Assembly (NCBI GenBank): GCA_947488605.1 | Contig: CANKZJ010000002.1 | Coordinates: 124,001-188,000 of the forward strand | Length of the DNA stretch: 64,000 nt | Direction: 5' to 3' | DNA from: an uncultured Paracoccaceae bacterium | GTDB taxonomy: Bacteria; Pseudomonadota; Alphaproteobacteria; Rhodobacterales; Rhodobacteraceae | Shown here: positions 35,676 through 44,112 of the stretch, piece by piece | Layout of the letters: each line of letters begins with the position of its first letter | Position numbering within the stretch: the first letter of the stretch is position 1 | Notes under the pieces: model-generated | Databases searched by the model: none | What the model was told of the DNA's origin: nothing | Seen by the model: the letters and a program-made list of their open reading frames with translations, nothing else | Translations under genes and position numbers: made by a program

Positions 35676-37118
35676 TCAAAATGACGATTGGAACGTCAAC
35701 CCGATAGACGAGGTTGTACGATCAAACCTGTCAACGTTGCTTGTGGTTTTTGAGGTATCGAGGCGTAATGACGGCACGAAGCCTGCATATTCAAACTTTG
35801 GGAAACCCATGTTCATGTTGAAAGAATACGTCTCGTCTTGCCGACCGCCTTCGATGGGGAAAATGATACGGTAATCTGGATAGTCGCTCCATCTGACACC
35901 AGCACCAAGTGACAAGTTCACAGGACCAAGCGGCCGCAAGAAATTAACACGTCGCTCAAATTCCTCCAGCGCCCCAAGGTCAAAAAACGCAGCCCAGCTC
36001 AGCTCAACGGGCTGAGCAAAACTATATCCGAAATTAAGTGACTGGCTTTCGGAGGTATAGTTGTCGCTGTCACCCTCACTACCCACCCAGCCAAGCGATG
36101 CGCTAATGCGATTGCCACTTTCCAGGCGATAGCTGAGACCTGTGCGCAAAGACGTCCGTTCAACATCGCCAATCCCGTCGTTAAGATACGTCAGCCAATC
36201 ACGACCAGCCGACAAAGACAGCAACCAGCGATCGTTGAATGGAATGTTCCGGTCCACGTTGAGTTTCCAGATATCATAGTCTTGATACGCGGTTGTTCCG
36301 GCATCCAGATCAAGGTCGCGATATTCAAACAAACCACGGGTGGCGCGCAGCGAGAGTGTTCCGTTCTCAAGCACGCGATCATGGCGCAACGACATCTCAT
36401 AATACGCCGTATCTAACGCCTCGTCAGGCACATCCGTATTTTCCGTGATCCGGACGCGGCCAATCTGATACGCCAAACCCGCCGTTGTGCGGCTTTTCTG
36501 AGCCTCTTGGAAACGGTACTGCAACCCGAAATTCAAAGACGCACGCCAGCCCTCCAAGGCCAAGGCATCGTCTGACAGGGTCTGCGTGAAATCACCCACT
36601 TCGGTCGATGACTGCTCGTCCGCCCCGCCATTCACATTGCTGGACGGCACCAACGACCCCGATAGCTGAACCGACAGCGGATTGCGCTGGCGCACAGCAC
36701 GCGCATCCCGGATCGTGCGTGCGCGTTCGGCATCATTGGGAACCACCGTCAGCGCACGGCGCAACCAAAACGTCGCCAGCGTCAGGCGCTCTTCATTGGC
36801 GGCTGCAAGTGCCGTCAAACGCGCAGCCTCGTATTTCTCGGTATCTGTTGTCGACGCGCGCCACGCACGCGCACCGGCTTGGCGTCCGCGCGCGGGGTCA
36901 CCGATCCGCGGGGCACCTGCGGCCATGATGATCAAGGCCGCGCGATCATCGGGGTTTTGCGTCAAAATCGCCTGGGCAAGCTGCACGGCCAACCTGGCGT
37001 CACCTGCGATCAAAGACTGTGCCGCAAGGTTGCGGGCGTCACCGAGGGACAAATCAACCCTGTCTTGCGCATGTCCCACGGTTGCAAGAACGGCAAGCAG
37101 TGTTGCAATGATTTTCAT
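35676..37118 (-). CDS. Slam-like outer-membrane protein (TPR plus DUF560 barrel)
   Basis: A 480-residue protein from the ATG at 37118, with signal peptide KIIATLLAVLATVGHA. Residues about 20-150 are TPR-like helices (NLAAQSLIAGDARLAVQLAQ, NEERLTLATFWLRRAL). The rest is a beta-barrel of alternating strands with Arg/aromatic girdles (FNLGLQYRF-like and LSFGYSFAQPVELSWAAFF segments), ending GLTFQSSF with a C-terminal Phe. This two-part layout is that of surface lipoprotein assembly modifiers (Slam, DUF560), which export lipoproteins such as TbpB across the outer membrane. The barrel looks short for Slam, so the call is tentative. Two TbpB-like lipoprotein genes lie 11-15 kb away. No clear ribosome site precedes the start. 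Confidence 0.7.
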   Translation of the reverse strand: MKIIATLLAVLATVGHAQDRVDLSLGDARNLAAQSLIAGDARLAVQLAQAILTQNPDDRAALIIMAAGAPRIGDPARGRQAGARAWRASTTDTEKYEAARLTALAAANEERLTLATFWLRRALTVVPNDAERARTIRDARAVRQRNPLSVQLSGSLVPSSNVNGGADEQSSTEVGDFTQTLSDDALALEGWRASLNFGLQYRFQEAQKSRTTAGLAYQIGRVRITENTDVPDEALDTAYYEMSLRHDRVLENGTLSLRATRGLFEYRDLDLDAGTTAYQDYDIWKLNVDRNIPFNDRWLLSLSAGRDWLTYLNDGIGDVERTSLRTGLSYRLESGNRISASLGWVGSEGDSDNYTSESQSLNFGYSFAQPVELSWAAFFDLGALEEFERRVNFLRPLGPVNLSLGAGVRWSDYPDYRIIFPIEGGRQDETYSFNMNMGFPKFEYAGFVPSLRLDTSKTTSNVDRFDRTTSSIGLTFQSSF

Positions 37119-37327
37119 TTTCACGGTTTTGGACCTTTGTTTATCATCGTCGGCGCGCATTCGGTCGGTCCCCGTCCGGCCACGCGCTGCGCCAAACTCG
37201 CGACACGCCCAAGCGAAGTCAACACACATCTGTTGATATAATCGTGCCCTCAACCACTATATGTTGTTTCGCCACGGCCTCCCATTTTCTATAGTGGCGC
37301 GACTCAACCGACATCCGGAGACCGCAG

Positions 37328-38248
37328 ATGCCCATCACCCCAGACCAACAGGCCGAAATCGACGAACTACGCAGCAACGCCAAGCCCACGCTGCGGGCGG
37401 TTGCGGACGGTATGGAAGAGCACCTTTATAAAGCCTACGACGTGCTGGATCACGGGTTTATCCGGGTCATCGACTATATGGGCGATGATGCGGCGATCTG
37501 TCAGGCGGCGCGGGTGTCCTACGGCAAAGGCACCAAATCGGTGCAAAACGACGAAGGGCTGATCCGCTACCTGATGCGCCACTGGCACTCCACCCCGTTC
37601 GAGATGTGCGAGATCAAACTCCACGTCAAACTGCCCGTCTTTGTCGCCCGCCAATGGATCCGGCACCGGACCGCCAACGTCAACGAATACTCCGCGCGCT
37701 ACTCGATCCTCGACCGTGAATTCTACATCCCCGAAGCTGACAAACTTGCCGCCCAGTCCGTGATCAACAACCAAGGCAGGGGCGAAATGCTCACCGGGGA
37801 CGAAGCGGCCCGCGTGCTTGAAATCCTCAAAGGGGACGCCGCACAATCCTACGACCATTACGCCGAAATGATCGGAGAAGTGGACGTCGACGGAAACCCC
37901 AAAAACGGCCTCGCCCGTGAGCTGGCGCGCATGAACCTGCCTGCCAACATCTACACCCAATGGTACTGGAAGGTCGATTTGCACAACCTCTTCCACTTCC
38001 TGCGGCTGCGGGCCGACGCGCACGCCCAATACGAAATCCGGGTCTACGCAGACGCGATCTGCAAAGTCGTCGCCGACTGGGTGCCCGCAGCGTATGGCGC
38101 GTTTGATGACTACCGGATGGGCGGCGCGACACTCTCGTCTAAGGCGATTGACTGCGTGCGACGCATGCTTAAAGGTGAAGAGGTCACGCAAGAGACCTCT
38201 GGGATGTCCAAGGGAGAATGGCGGGAGTTTGAAGGGATTATTGGGTGA
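37328..38248 (+). CDS. thyX: FAD-dependent thymidylate synthase ThyX
   Basis: ThyX makes dTMP from dUMP using FAD, NADPH and methylene-tetrahydrofolate. The 306-residue protein contains the signature [15 protein letters not shown] at residues 112-126, where the usual Ser of the RHRxxS motif is Asn, a common variant in alphaproteobacteria. Further blocks are [39 protein letters not shown] and [12 protein letters not shown]. It is preceded by a 209-nt region likely to hold its promoter. Its TGA stop overlaps the GTG start of the FRG-domain gene. Confidence 0.96.
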   Translation: MPITPDQQAEIDELRSNAKPTLRAVADGMEEHLYKAYDVLDHGFIRVIDYMGDDAAICQAARVSYGKGTKSVQNDEGLIRYLMRHWHSTPFEMCEIKLHVKLPVFVARQWIRHRTANVNEYSARYSILDREFYIPEADKLAAQSVINNQGRGEMLTGDEAARVLEILKGDAAQSYDHYAEMIGEVDVDGNPKNGLARELARMNLPANIYTQWYWKVDLHNLFHFLRLRADAHAQYEIRVYADAICKVVADWVPAAYGAFDDYRMGGATLSSKAIDCVRRMLKGEEVTQETSGMSKGEWREFEGIIG

Positions 38249-39369
38249 GTGCTCATGACGAGTTGGTTGGCCAATGGTTTGGTGTTTCCGAAGGTGATCC
38301 GTCTGGCATTGTGGTTTTGGATGTTGAGAAAAACAGCGGCGGAGTCGTTGGCGTTGCGTCATTGCTCCTCAATGGTGATAGCGTTTCTACTATCGCCGAA
38401 TTGAACCTGACACACATTTCCGAGGAACCGAGTTTTCAAGCAAAAATCTACCCGTTCTCGCTGTCAGAAGCTCGCATTCTGCAATTCGCGGAGCTAGAAT
38501 CGTTGGGATCAGAAGTCAGCCATTCTGAAGTCGCAGATTTTGTTTTTGGAATGCCCGAAAACAATGCATGGGAAGTGTCATGGAAAACCGATCAAGGCAC
38601 ATTTGGTAAAGCGAAGCTTGAGCGAAAACCTTTGGGCGCAGAATCTGCCATCGAAGCTGAAACCGAGGTTAGAAGCTGGAAAGATTTCAAAGAGTGGGTT
38701 TGCAACAATGAGTTTGGAGAATTTGTTTTCCGTGGACAGACCAAACCATACCCTTTGCAAACATCATTCCATCGAACTAATCGAAAGATACTAAATTTCT
38801 ATTCACTAAACGACATACCAGCAATGCACCGTGCGGTAACAGGTGCCTCATCACACCTGTTTGAACTGGAGCGACCGCAACAATTTGGTGCTTTTCTCAG
38901 TCTTTTGCAGCACCATGGGTTTCCAACTCCGCTGTTGGACTGGACATATTCACCGCATGTCGCGAGTTGGTTTGCATTTCGTGGGCTGGCTGAATGCGGG
39001 GAAAAGCCAGATACAGTTAGAGTATTCGCGCTAAACAAGCGGTTGTTTCGATCCTTCAATCAATTCCAACACCTGAACTTTGTTCCGCCACATATTACCA
39101 TTCTAGAGACGCTTGCAATCGAGAATAATCGCGTGACATCACAGCAAGGTCTGCTCACTCTAACGAACTTGCACAACATAGAGGCACATATTCAAAAACT
39201 AGAGTTGGATAGTGGTAAACGGCTATTATACGCTTTTGATATCCCTGCAATCGAGGCGAGTGCCGCTATGAACGAATTGGCATTGATGGGAATAACTCGT
39301 AGTACAATGTTTCCGGGTATTGAAAGCATCTGCCTAGATGCAAGAGAACGCCTATTTGATGTGCCGTAG
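38245..39369 (+). CDS. FRG-domain protein overlapping thyX
   Basis: A 374-residue cytoplasmic protein starting with GTG at 38245, overlapping the thyX stop by 4 nt (GTGA). An N-terminal beta-rich domain (about 1-135, starting [20 protein letters not shown]) precedes an FRG domain (about 143-300). This has FRGQ at 162-165 followed by LQTSFHR and [20 protein letters not shown], the classic FRG blocks. FRG-domain proteins occur in phage-defence islands, prophages and DNA-associated contexts; no biochemical activity is established to my knowledge. The gene is A+T-richer than its neighbours, with many codons rare nearby, so horizontal acquisition is likely even though it is coupled to thyX. Confidence 0.85.
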   Translation: MSAHDELVGQWFGVSEGDPSGIVVLDVEKNSGGVVGVASLLLNGDSVSTIAELNLTHISEEPSFQAKIYPFSLSEARILQFAELESLGSEVSHSEVADFVFGMPENNAWEVSWKTDQGTFGKAKLERKPLGAESAIEAETEVRSWKDFKEWVCNNEFGEFVFRGQTKPYPLQTSFHRTNRKILNFYSLNDIPAMHRAVTGASSHLFELERPQQFGAFLSLLQHHGFPTPLLDWTYSPHVASWFAFRGLAECGEKPDTVRVFALNKRLFRSFNQFQHLNFVPPHITILETLAIENNRVTSQQGLLTLTNLHNIEAHIQKLELDSGKRLLYAFDIPAIEASAAMNELALMGITRSTMFPGIESICLDARERLFDVP

Positions 39370-39421
39370 GCCGAGGCCTGCCCTGACACACACCCCAACA
39401 CCTCACATCACCCACCGGATT

Positions 39422-39444
39422 GGCGGGGAAAACCCCGCCCTACG
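39422..39444. repeat. REP palindrome at the end of the RAYT gene
   Basis: A 23-nt element consisting of GGCGGGG, a short centre AAAA, CCCCGCC and the tail CTACG or its complement. It is nearly the same as the two REP copies inside the gene. On the minus strand the tail contributes the TAG stop codon of the transposase-like gene (39440-39442). Confidence 0.8.
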
Positions 39445-39964
39445 TCGGATGATCCCGATGCCACGACGAATACGGCCAATCGCGCACATCTTCTACCAAC
39501 CCATGCTTCACCGGGTTGATCCAACAATAATTTACATGCGCCGCATAATCGCGGTCGTCCCGGATGTGGTGCTCCCAAAACCGTTTCTGCCAAATGGGCG
39601 CTTCGGCACGTAGGTCGGGGTTCTCCCCGACTCTTGTCCTGCCACCCACAACACCGTGCCTGTTGTTCACCGATGGCGTCGGGGAGAACCCCGCCCTACG
39701 GACCATCTGTGTAAACCGTCCCTTGATGGCACCCATACGCTTCGCGTAATCCGCATCCCCGTCGGGCAATGTCCAAACGCAATGCATATGATCGGGCAAC
39801 ACGACCCATGCGTCTATGGCAAATGGCCGCGCTGCCCGCGTCTGCGCCACGGCCTGCCGCAACATCGCCACCTCGCGCACCAACAACCCCGACGCCCGGT
39901 CCGCCAAATTCACGGTAAAGAAAACAGACGCGCCGGGGCGCTTGGGGCGGCGGTATCGCGACAT
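39440..39964 (-). CDS. REP-associated tyrosine transposase (RAYT)
   Basis: A 174-residue Y1_Tnp-type HUH protein; such RAYTs nick and move REP palindromes in trans. The start at 39964 gives SRYRRPKRPGASVFFTVNLA. Catalytic HUH is His59-Met-His61 in LPDHMHCVW, and the Tyr lies in VNYCWINPVKHGL (Tyr146). The C-terminal WPYSSWHR is typical. Between residues about 89 and 119, inside the segment that normally joins GRFTQMVRR to APIWQKRFWEHH, a roughly 30-residue insert is encoded by a REP pair (39609-39700). The insert keeps the frame, so an intact protein may be made, but its activity is uncertain. The stop codon lies in a third REP. Confidence 0.85.
   Translation of the reverse strand: MSRYRRPKRPGASVFFTVNLADRASGLLVREVAMLRQAVAQTRAARPFAIDAWVVLPDHMHCVWTLPDGDADYAKRMGAIKGRFTQMVRRAGFSPTPSVNNRHGVVGGRTRVGENPDLRAEAPIWQKRFWEHHIRDDRDYAAHVNYCWINPVKHGLVEDVRDWPYSSWHRDHPT
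39609..39631 (+). repeat. REP palindrome inside the RAYT gene (left half of pair)
   Basis: The 23-nt element starts CGTAGG, contains TCGGGG, TTCT and CCCCGA, and ends with C. It differs from the inverted complement of the element at 39678-39700 at one position only. Together they form an inverted REP pair (BIME-like) 92 nt long in total, inside the coding sequence. Confidence 0.85.
39678..39700 (-). repeat. REP palindrome inside the RAYT gene (right half of pair)
   Basis: The 23-nt element reads GTCGGGG, AGAA, CCCCGCC then CTACG on the plus strand. It is the inverted partner of the copy at 39609-39631, with one mismatch over 23 positions and 46 bases between the two. Confidence 0.85.
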
Positions 39965-40235
39965 AGACGGATCATCGACAGACGAGGTTAACATCGCGTC
40001 AACACTTACCCTGCGCGCGCTGTTAACCCTATTACCCGCGTACATCTGTGCAGACGCAGTGTGTACAGCTTGTGTACGCAAAGCAGACCGCCCTGAACCC
40101 CTTGTTTGCCTGCCAGTTAACGGTTTGCGGGCGCAATTCGGGGCAGCGCACCACATCAGCCCACCGCACGTTGCGTGGACCGCCCGCCTGCACTAGGCTG
40201 CGCCGATAAAAGCCACCAGAAACGGACGCGCCCCA

Positions 40236-40559
40236 ATGATCCTCTACGGCCTACCCACTTGTTCTGACTGCAATAAAGCCCGCAAAGCGCTGGCTGAGGC
40301 AGGCCATGACGTCACCTTCCGCGACGTGCGCGCCGAGCGCCTATCAGAGGCCGAATGGGCCCCACTGATCGCAGAATTCGGCGATACTCTGGTCGACAAA
40401 AAATCCCAAGCCTACCGCAACCTCAACGCATGGATGCGCGAGTCCGAAACCGACGCCCAACTCACCGATCAACCCGCATTGATGGCGCGCCCCGTGATCA
40501 CGGATGGTGACCGCTGGACCTTGGGTTGGGACGATGAGACGCGTGCCGTTTGGCTCTAG
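40236..40559 (+). CDS. ArsC/Spx (YffB-like) family protein
   Basis: A 107-residue thioredoxin-fold protein with an N-terminal CxxC (YGLPTCSDCNKARKALAEAG). It also has the family's Arg region (DVRAERLSEAEW), DKKSQAYRNL, then PVITDGDRWTLGWDDE. The C-terminal pattern RPVI-x-DG-RW-x-x-GW is typical of YffB-like members, which may be glutathione-dependent reductases rather than true arsenate reductases. A related gene lies at 42082-42411. Upstream, about 270 bases back to the RAYT start hold no clear gene. Confidence 0.85.
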   Translation: MILYGLPTCSDCNKARKALAEAGHDVTFRDVRAERLSEAEWAPLIAEFGDTLVDKKSQAYRNLNAWMRESETDAQLTDQPALMARPVITDGDRWTLGWDDETRAVWL

Positions 40560-40703
40560 AAATCATAACAATTCCATGTCTTTAGGGTAAATTATGCCCA
40601 GTTGGCGACATTCCGGCAGGATTTATCCCTCAGATGACGCTTTTTGTTTCATCTTTTTGTCCGGACGGTCATAGACTGCCACAGATAACCCGATGAGGCC
40701 TCT

Positions 40704-41669
40704 GTGATCATTCTTCGTGCGCTCCCATTCTCGCTGGCGATCCTATGGCGATACTTGTTGGTGTTCCCGTTCCTGCTGATTGCTTTCGCGATTTTTGGTC
40801 TGATCGCCTTGTTTCTCGTGGTGATCTTTGGCTTTGTATCACCGCTTCTGGGCATCTTGATTGCTATGTCATTCAGCATCGCATTCAGTATTGTACCCGC
40901 AATGATTGGCACCCGGCTGGGTCTGCAATCGTACCAACTTAAGCCGCGCAACTCGTACTTCGGGCTACTGGTTCCCGCGCTGGGATACGGCGTGCTTGAG
41001 GGTATATTTGTCTTGGTTCTTTTGGCCGCGGGCATTGGGGTATTTGTGCTTTTAACCCCCTTAGAGGTAGATCAGCTGATCCAGATGGGCCGCGTTGAAA
41101 GTACGCAGTTCTTTGCAGAGCTGATGGCACTCAATGCGCAACTGACACTTGCGGTGACAACGATGGGCATTCTTGCCGTCTTCAGCTTGCGCGCAGCGTT
41201 GTTGGTACCATTGGCAGGCGCATCGATTGGCGAAGATGCAAACGGTCGCGCCCATACCCCGTTCTTTGGCATGGGGCAGGGGTTTTGGCAGATCCTGTTG
41301 CTCGTGATCTTGTCGTATGTCGCCTCAGCGCTGGTCGTGCCCTTTGTCTTCTATATTCTTTTCCACCTGGGCTACGCAGATTTGGTCGAGGCAACGTCTG
41401 AACAAATCGCCAACATCAACGACTTCGAGGATTTCCTCGACATCGCTTTTGAGTTGGGGGTTTTTGTTGCGATGTGCGTATTTTTCTACCTGTGGGCCTT
41501 TAGCTTGCAGTGTGCAGGTGGGGTTTTGGCCTACATGCGCAACGTAGCTCCGTCACAAAATAGCCGCCTCTTGTCCGAGCCAGAGCTCGCAAAAGTGCTT
41601 GAGCAGACAGCAGACAAGACAGAACTAAAGGCCATGCGACGCAGTAGAATGCCGCCGCAAGACCGCTGA
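40704..41669 (+). CDS. Multi-pass inner-membrane protein of unknown function
   Basis: A 321-residue protein with about six predicted membrane helices: LAILWRYLLVFPFLLIAFAI, FGLIALFLVVIFGFVSPLLG, YGVLEGIFVLVLLAAGIGVF, LTLAVTTMGILAVFSLRAAL, ILLLVILSYVASALVVPFVF and LGVFVAMCVFFYLWAFSLQC. The C-terminus is charged and cytoplasmic (LEQTADKTELKAMRRSRMPP). No transport or enzyme motif is visible, and I do not know a family. The start ATG at 40704 is taken from the frame; a conventional ribosome site is weak. It converges on the cold-shock gene. Confidence 0.7.
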   Translation: MIILRALPFSLAILWRYLLVFPFLLIAFAIFGLIALFLVVIFGFVSPLLGILIAMSFSIAFSIVPAMIGTRLGLQSYQLKPRNSYFGLLVPALGYGVLEGIFVLVLLAAGIGVFVLLTPLEVDQLIQMGRVESTQFFAELMALNAQLTLAVTTMGILAVFSLRAALLVPLAGASIGEDANGRAHTPFFGMGQGFWQILLLVILSYVASALVVPFVFYILFHLGYADLVEATSEQIANINDFEDFLDIAFELGVFVAMCVFFYLWAFSLQCAGGVLAYMRNVAPSQNSRLLSEPELAKVLEQTADKTELKAMRRSRMPPQDR

Positions 41670-41698
41670 ACCATGCCGGTTCTCTTAAGATGTGAGGC

Positions 41699-41908
41699 CT
41701 ATTCAGCCTTCGCGATGTTGCCAGCCATCTGGCGGCCATCACGTCCATCAATTAAATCGAAAGTTATTTTCTGATCATCAGCCAATCCGGTCAGCCCCGA
41801 CTGCTCAACCGCAGAGATGTGTACGAAAATATCTGCGCCGCCATCATCGGGTGCGATGAAACCATAACCTTTTGTGGTATTAAACCATTTCACAGTGCCA
41901 CTTGGCAT
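41699..41908 (-). CDS. Cold-shock domain protein
   Basis: A 69-residue single cold-shock (OB-fold) domain that binds single-stranded RNA or DNA. RNP1 is in KGYGFIAPDD and RNP2 in DIFVHISAVE, and GTVKWFNTTK opens the protein. The start at 41908 is fixed by GGAGGAAGAAC just upstream, so the much longer open frame beyond it is not coding. It is monocistronic. CspA-family name only; the exact role (cold or stationary phase) is not readable. Confidence 0.93.
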   Translation of the reverse strand: MPSGTVKWFNTTKGYGFIAPDDGGADIFVHISAVEQSGLTGLADDQKITFDLIDGRDGRQMAGNIAKAE

Positions 41909-42081
41909 TGTTCTTCCTCCTTCACGTCGTTGCTCAATTGAGCTGGGCAGGTCTTGGGCCCCGCGACATGCGGACTTTCCCTTGCCTTGTATCTTTATGG
42001 TTGTTCGTTTTATCAAAAAGGCAAATGACACGTGGTCGCATCTGCGCGATCCGGTCGTTTTTTGCTTATTTTGGAGGCTAC

Positions 42082-42411
42082 ATGCGCTTTTTCGGGCTAA
42101 AAACATGCGACACCTGCCGCAAGGCGCTGAAATCTTTGGCAGCGGCCGGGCATACACCGGAGGTCATTGACGTCCGCGCGGACGGTATATCGCCTACAGA
42201 CCTAGAGGCAATCATCGCCGCTTTCGAGGACAAAGCGATCAATCGCGCCTCGACGACATGGCGCGGCTTGTCAGAGGCGGAGCGGCTGCAAGAACCCGCG
42301 GTACTTTTGGCAGCAAACCCAACGCTCATGAAACGCCCTGTGATTGAGAAGGATGGCCGTTGGACCATCGGCTGGAAAGCGGACGTGCAGGCATTGTACC
42401 TTGGCGACTGA
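42082..42411 (+). CDS. ArsC/Spx (YffB-like) family protein, second copy
   Basis: A 109-residue paralogue of the protein at 40236, with CxxC in GLKTCDTCRKALKSLAAAG, DVRADGISPTDL, NRASTTWRGLSEAER and RPVIEKDGRWTIGW. The start at 42082 follows TTGGAGG closely. The two copies are about 1.5 kb apart in the same orientation and share the CxxC and C-terminal blocks, suggesting old duplication. It is followed by a small membrane protein gene after 45 nt. Confidence 0.88.
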   Translation: MRFFGLKTCDTCRKALKSLAAAGHTPEVIDVRADGISPTDLEAIIAAFEDKAINRASTTWRGLSEAERLQEPAVLLAANPTLMKRPVIEKDGRWTIGWKADVQALYLGD

Positions 42412-42456
42412 CCGCTGCACCCTTATGTGGGGTAAAGAGCAGTAAGGAGAAGACCC

Positions 42457-42825
42457 ATGCGCAACGCCGCAAGCATTCTAGGCATCATTGGTGGCCTGAT
42501 TGGCATTTTTGTTGGTTTATTCGGGTACGGATACGCCGAATTGTCCGAGCGTCAGCCCGAGGTTGGCCAGCTATTGGGGGTCTTTGAAAACCCCGGGTTC
42601 ATTCGGTTTGCCAGCTTTGTGGCCCCACTCTTGGCGATTGCAGGCGGTGCAATGGCCAAATCCCGCGCCCTTTGGGGCGGCATATTGATGCTGATCAGCG
42701 CGTTTTTCTTTTATGCGGCCTTTGGTTTCAACGTGGGCACGATGTTCCCCATCGGATTTGTTGCGCTGGGCGGTATTCTAGGCATCGCTGCAGGTAAACC
42801 TGATGAGCCTAAGGCGCACTTTTGA
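42457..42825 (+). CDS. Small four-helix membrane protein (DUF4064-like)
   Basis: A 122-residue protein with four likely membrane helices: ILGIIGGLIGIFVGLFGYGY, FIRFASFVAPLLAIAGGAMA, WGGILMLISAFFFYAAFGF and GFVALGGILGIAAG. The pattern resembles DUF4064 small membrane proteins with unknown roles. It has a good ribosome site (AAGGAGAAG) before the ATG. Its end overlaps the convergent doxX stop by 17 nt. Confidence 0.75.
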   Translation: MRNAASILGIIGGLIGIFVGLFGYGYAELSERQPEVGQLLGVFENPGFIRFASFVAPLLAIAGGAMAKSRALWGGILMLISAFFFYAAFGFNVGTMFPIGFVALGGILGIAAGKPDEPKAHF

Positions 42826-43363
42826 ACAGCAGCCGGTCGACTGACAAAGCCCCCGCACCTTTGAACACGAGGATCAGCAGGCAAAGCACCCAGAACGCGC
42901 GTTGATCAAGGATCAGCGCGTCGGGCAACCTGTCAAACCAAGCGCCCAGCGTGCCTTCGTGGGCAAGACCGCCGTGCCCGTAAAGGTCGGTCAGCGATTG
43001 CATGATGATAAAGCCGATCATGCCAAGCGCAGACAACCGGGTCAGCAGGCCAATGACGATCAGCAGCGGCAGAACGAATTCCGCAATTGTACCGGCGGTG
43101 ACGACGGCCCAATGGAAGACCCCTAGCTGCGAGACATCAAAGCCCACGGCTTCCATCGCTTTGGGAAAAATCTGGGCATATGCGCCAAGCGACGGCGAGA
43201 AGATCCCAAAGATCCCGTCACCCAATTTCGTCAGCCCAGAGTTCCAGTAGTACATCAGCAGGACACCGGCGAATGTCAGACGGGCCAGCAAGGGCAATGC
43301 TGCATCACCCAACCTGTCAATGGGACGTGCCATCTGTGCAATTGAAGAAGGTGCGATTGTCAT
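42809..43363 (-). CDS. DoxX family membrane protein of the bufferin operon
   Basis: A 184-residue protein with four predicted helices: ALPLLARLTFAGVLLMYYW, AVVTAGTIAEFVLPLLIVIG, LSALGMIGFIIMQSLTDLY and DQRAFWVLCLLILVFKGA. The first helix includes the DoxX motif. DoxX proteins are commonly the last gene in DUF2282-DUF692-DUF2063 clusters and may serve in redox or copper handling at the membrane. It starts 11 nt after the bufC stop and is probably co-transcribed with the bufferin genes. Confidence 0.85.
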   Translation of the reverse strand: MTIAPSSIAQMARPIDRLGDAALPLLARLTFAGVLLMYYWNSGLTKLGDGIFGIFSPSLGAYAQIFPKAMEAVGFDVSQLGVFHWAVVTAGTIAEFVLPLLIVIGLLTRLSALGMIGFIIMQSLTDLYGHGGLAHEGTLGAWFDRLPDALILDQRAFWVLCLLILVFKGAGALSVDRLLFKSAP

Positions 43364-43374
43364 AGGATGGCCTT

Positions 43375-44112
43375 TCAGTAAATTTCTGTCACAGCGCCTT
43401 GGGCTAAAAGCAGCCCAAGTACAGCGCCGATATCAAGTGTATCATCAGCCGTGGCCATCGCTTGTCCAAGCGACTGGCCGTCTTTCAGCGCGCTGATACA
43501 AGTTGCTGCGGCGGCGTTAATAAGATGAAGTTCGGGGTCAAAGCCCGCGCGGGTGACCAAGACGGCCTCTGCCTGCATCACAGGCTTGGGCGCGCCTGCC
43601 ACCGTATTCGCGCGGTAGATCGCATGAACCGGAAAGTCAGACGTCACCGTCTGTGTTGCAGGTGCAATACGCAGGCGAATGCCCATCAATGCATCGGCTG
43701 CGATTGTCGTCAGCGCGTTAGCGTCAACAGGTGCTGCATCCGCTGCGTGATAGGCGTGGCGCAAGGCCAATTCGATCGCCGCGATATCGGGCAGATAGCC
43801 GATGGATTTGGCGGGTTCAAAACGGCGCAAAAATTGCGGCATCGCTTCGCCGTAAAACATCATCAGCGGCGTCTTTGGCGGGTGCTTGCGCAGGTACACA
43901 CCAGCCATGGCGCGGAAGAATTCATCGCCTACCAGTTTGCGCACGACCGGGAACGCGGCCTCTAGCGCATCAGATAGGCTGACTGCGACGTTGTTGCGGT
44001 AGACATCAAAACGCTTGCTGGCAGGCGCGCCATCAGGATTGATGATGCCGTCAGGAACAGGCGCCGCGGGATCAAGCATCGCGGTCTTAAAGGCGGCTTG
44101 GCGGACGATCAT
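43375..44112 (-). CDS. bufC: DUF2063 (BufC-like) partner of the MNIO enzyme
   Basis: A 245-residue protein starting at 44112, overlapping bufB by 4 nt (ATGA). The N-terminal domain is the DUF2063 fold: [40 protein letters not shown], then [19 protein letters not shown] and [20 protein letters not shown]. In bufferin systems BufC binds the precursor and delivers it to the oxidase BufB, as reported for bufferins. The C-terminal half is winged-helix-like. Family assignment is secure; the substrate is inferred from the operon. Confidence 0.88.
   Translation of the reverse strand: MIVRQAAFKTAMLDPAAPVPDGIINPDGAPASKRFDVYRNNVAVSLSDALEAAFPVVRKLVGDEFFRAMAGVYLRKHPPKTPLMMFYGEAMPQFLRRFEPAKSIGYLPDIAAIELALRHAYHAADAAPVDANALTTIAADALMGIRLRIAPATQTVTSDFPVHAIYRANTVAGAPKPVMQAEAVLVTRAGFDPELHLINAAAATCISALKDGQSLGQAMATADDTLDIGAVLGLLLAQGAVTEIY

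Noticed and set aside
37367-38362. A 331-codon open frame on the minus strand across thyX
   Set aside because: It mirrors thyX almost exactly, lacks a ribosome site and recognisable domain, and comes from the codon bias of thyX.
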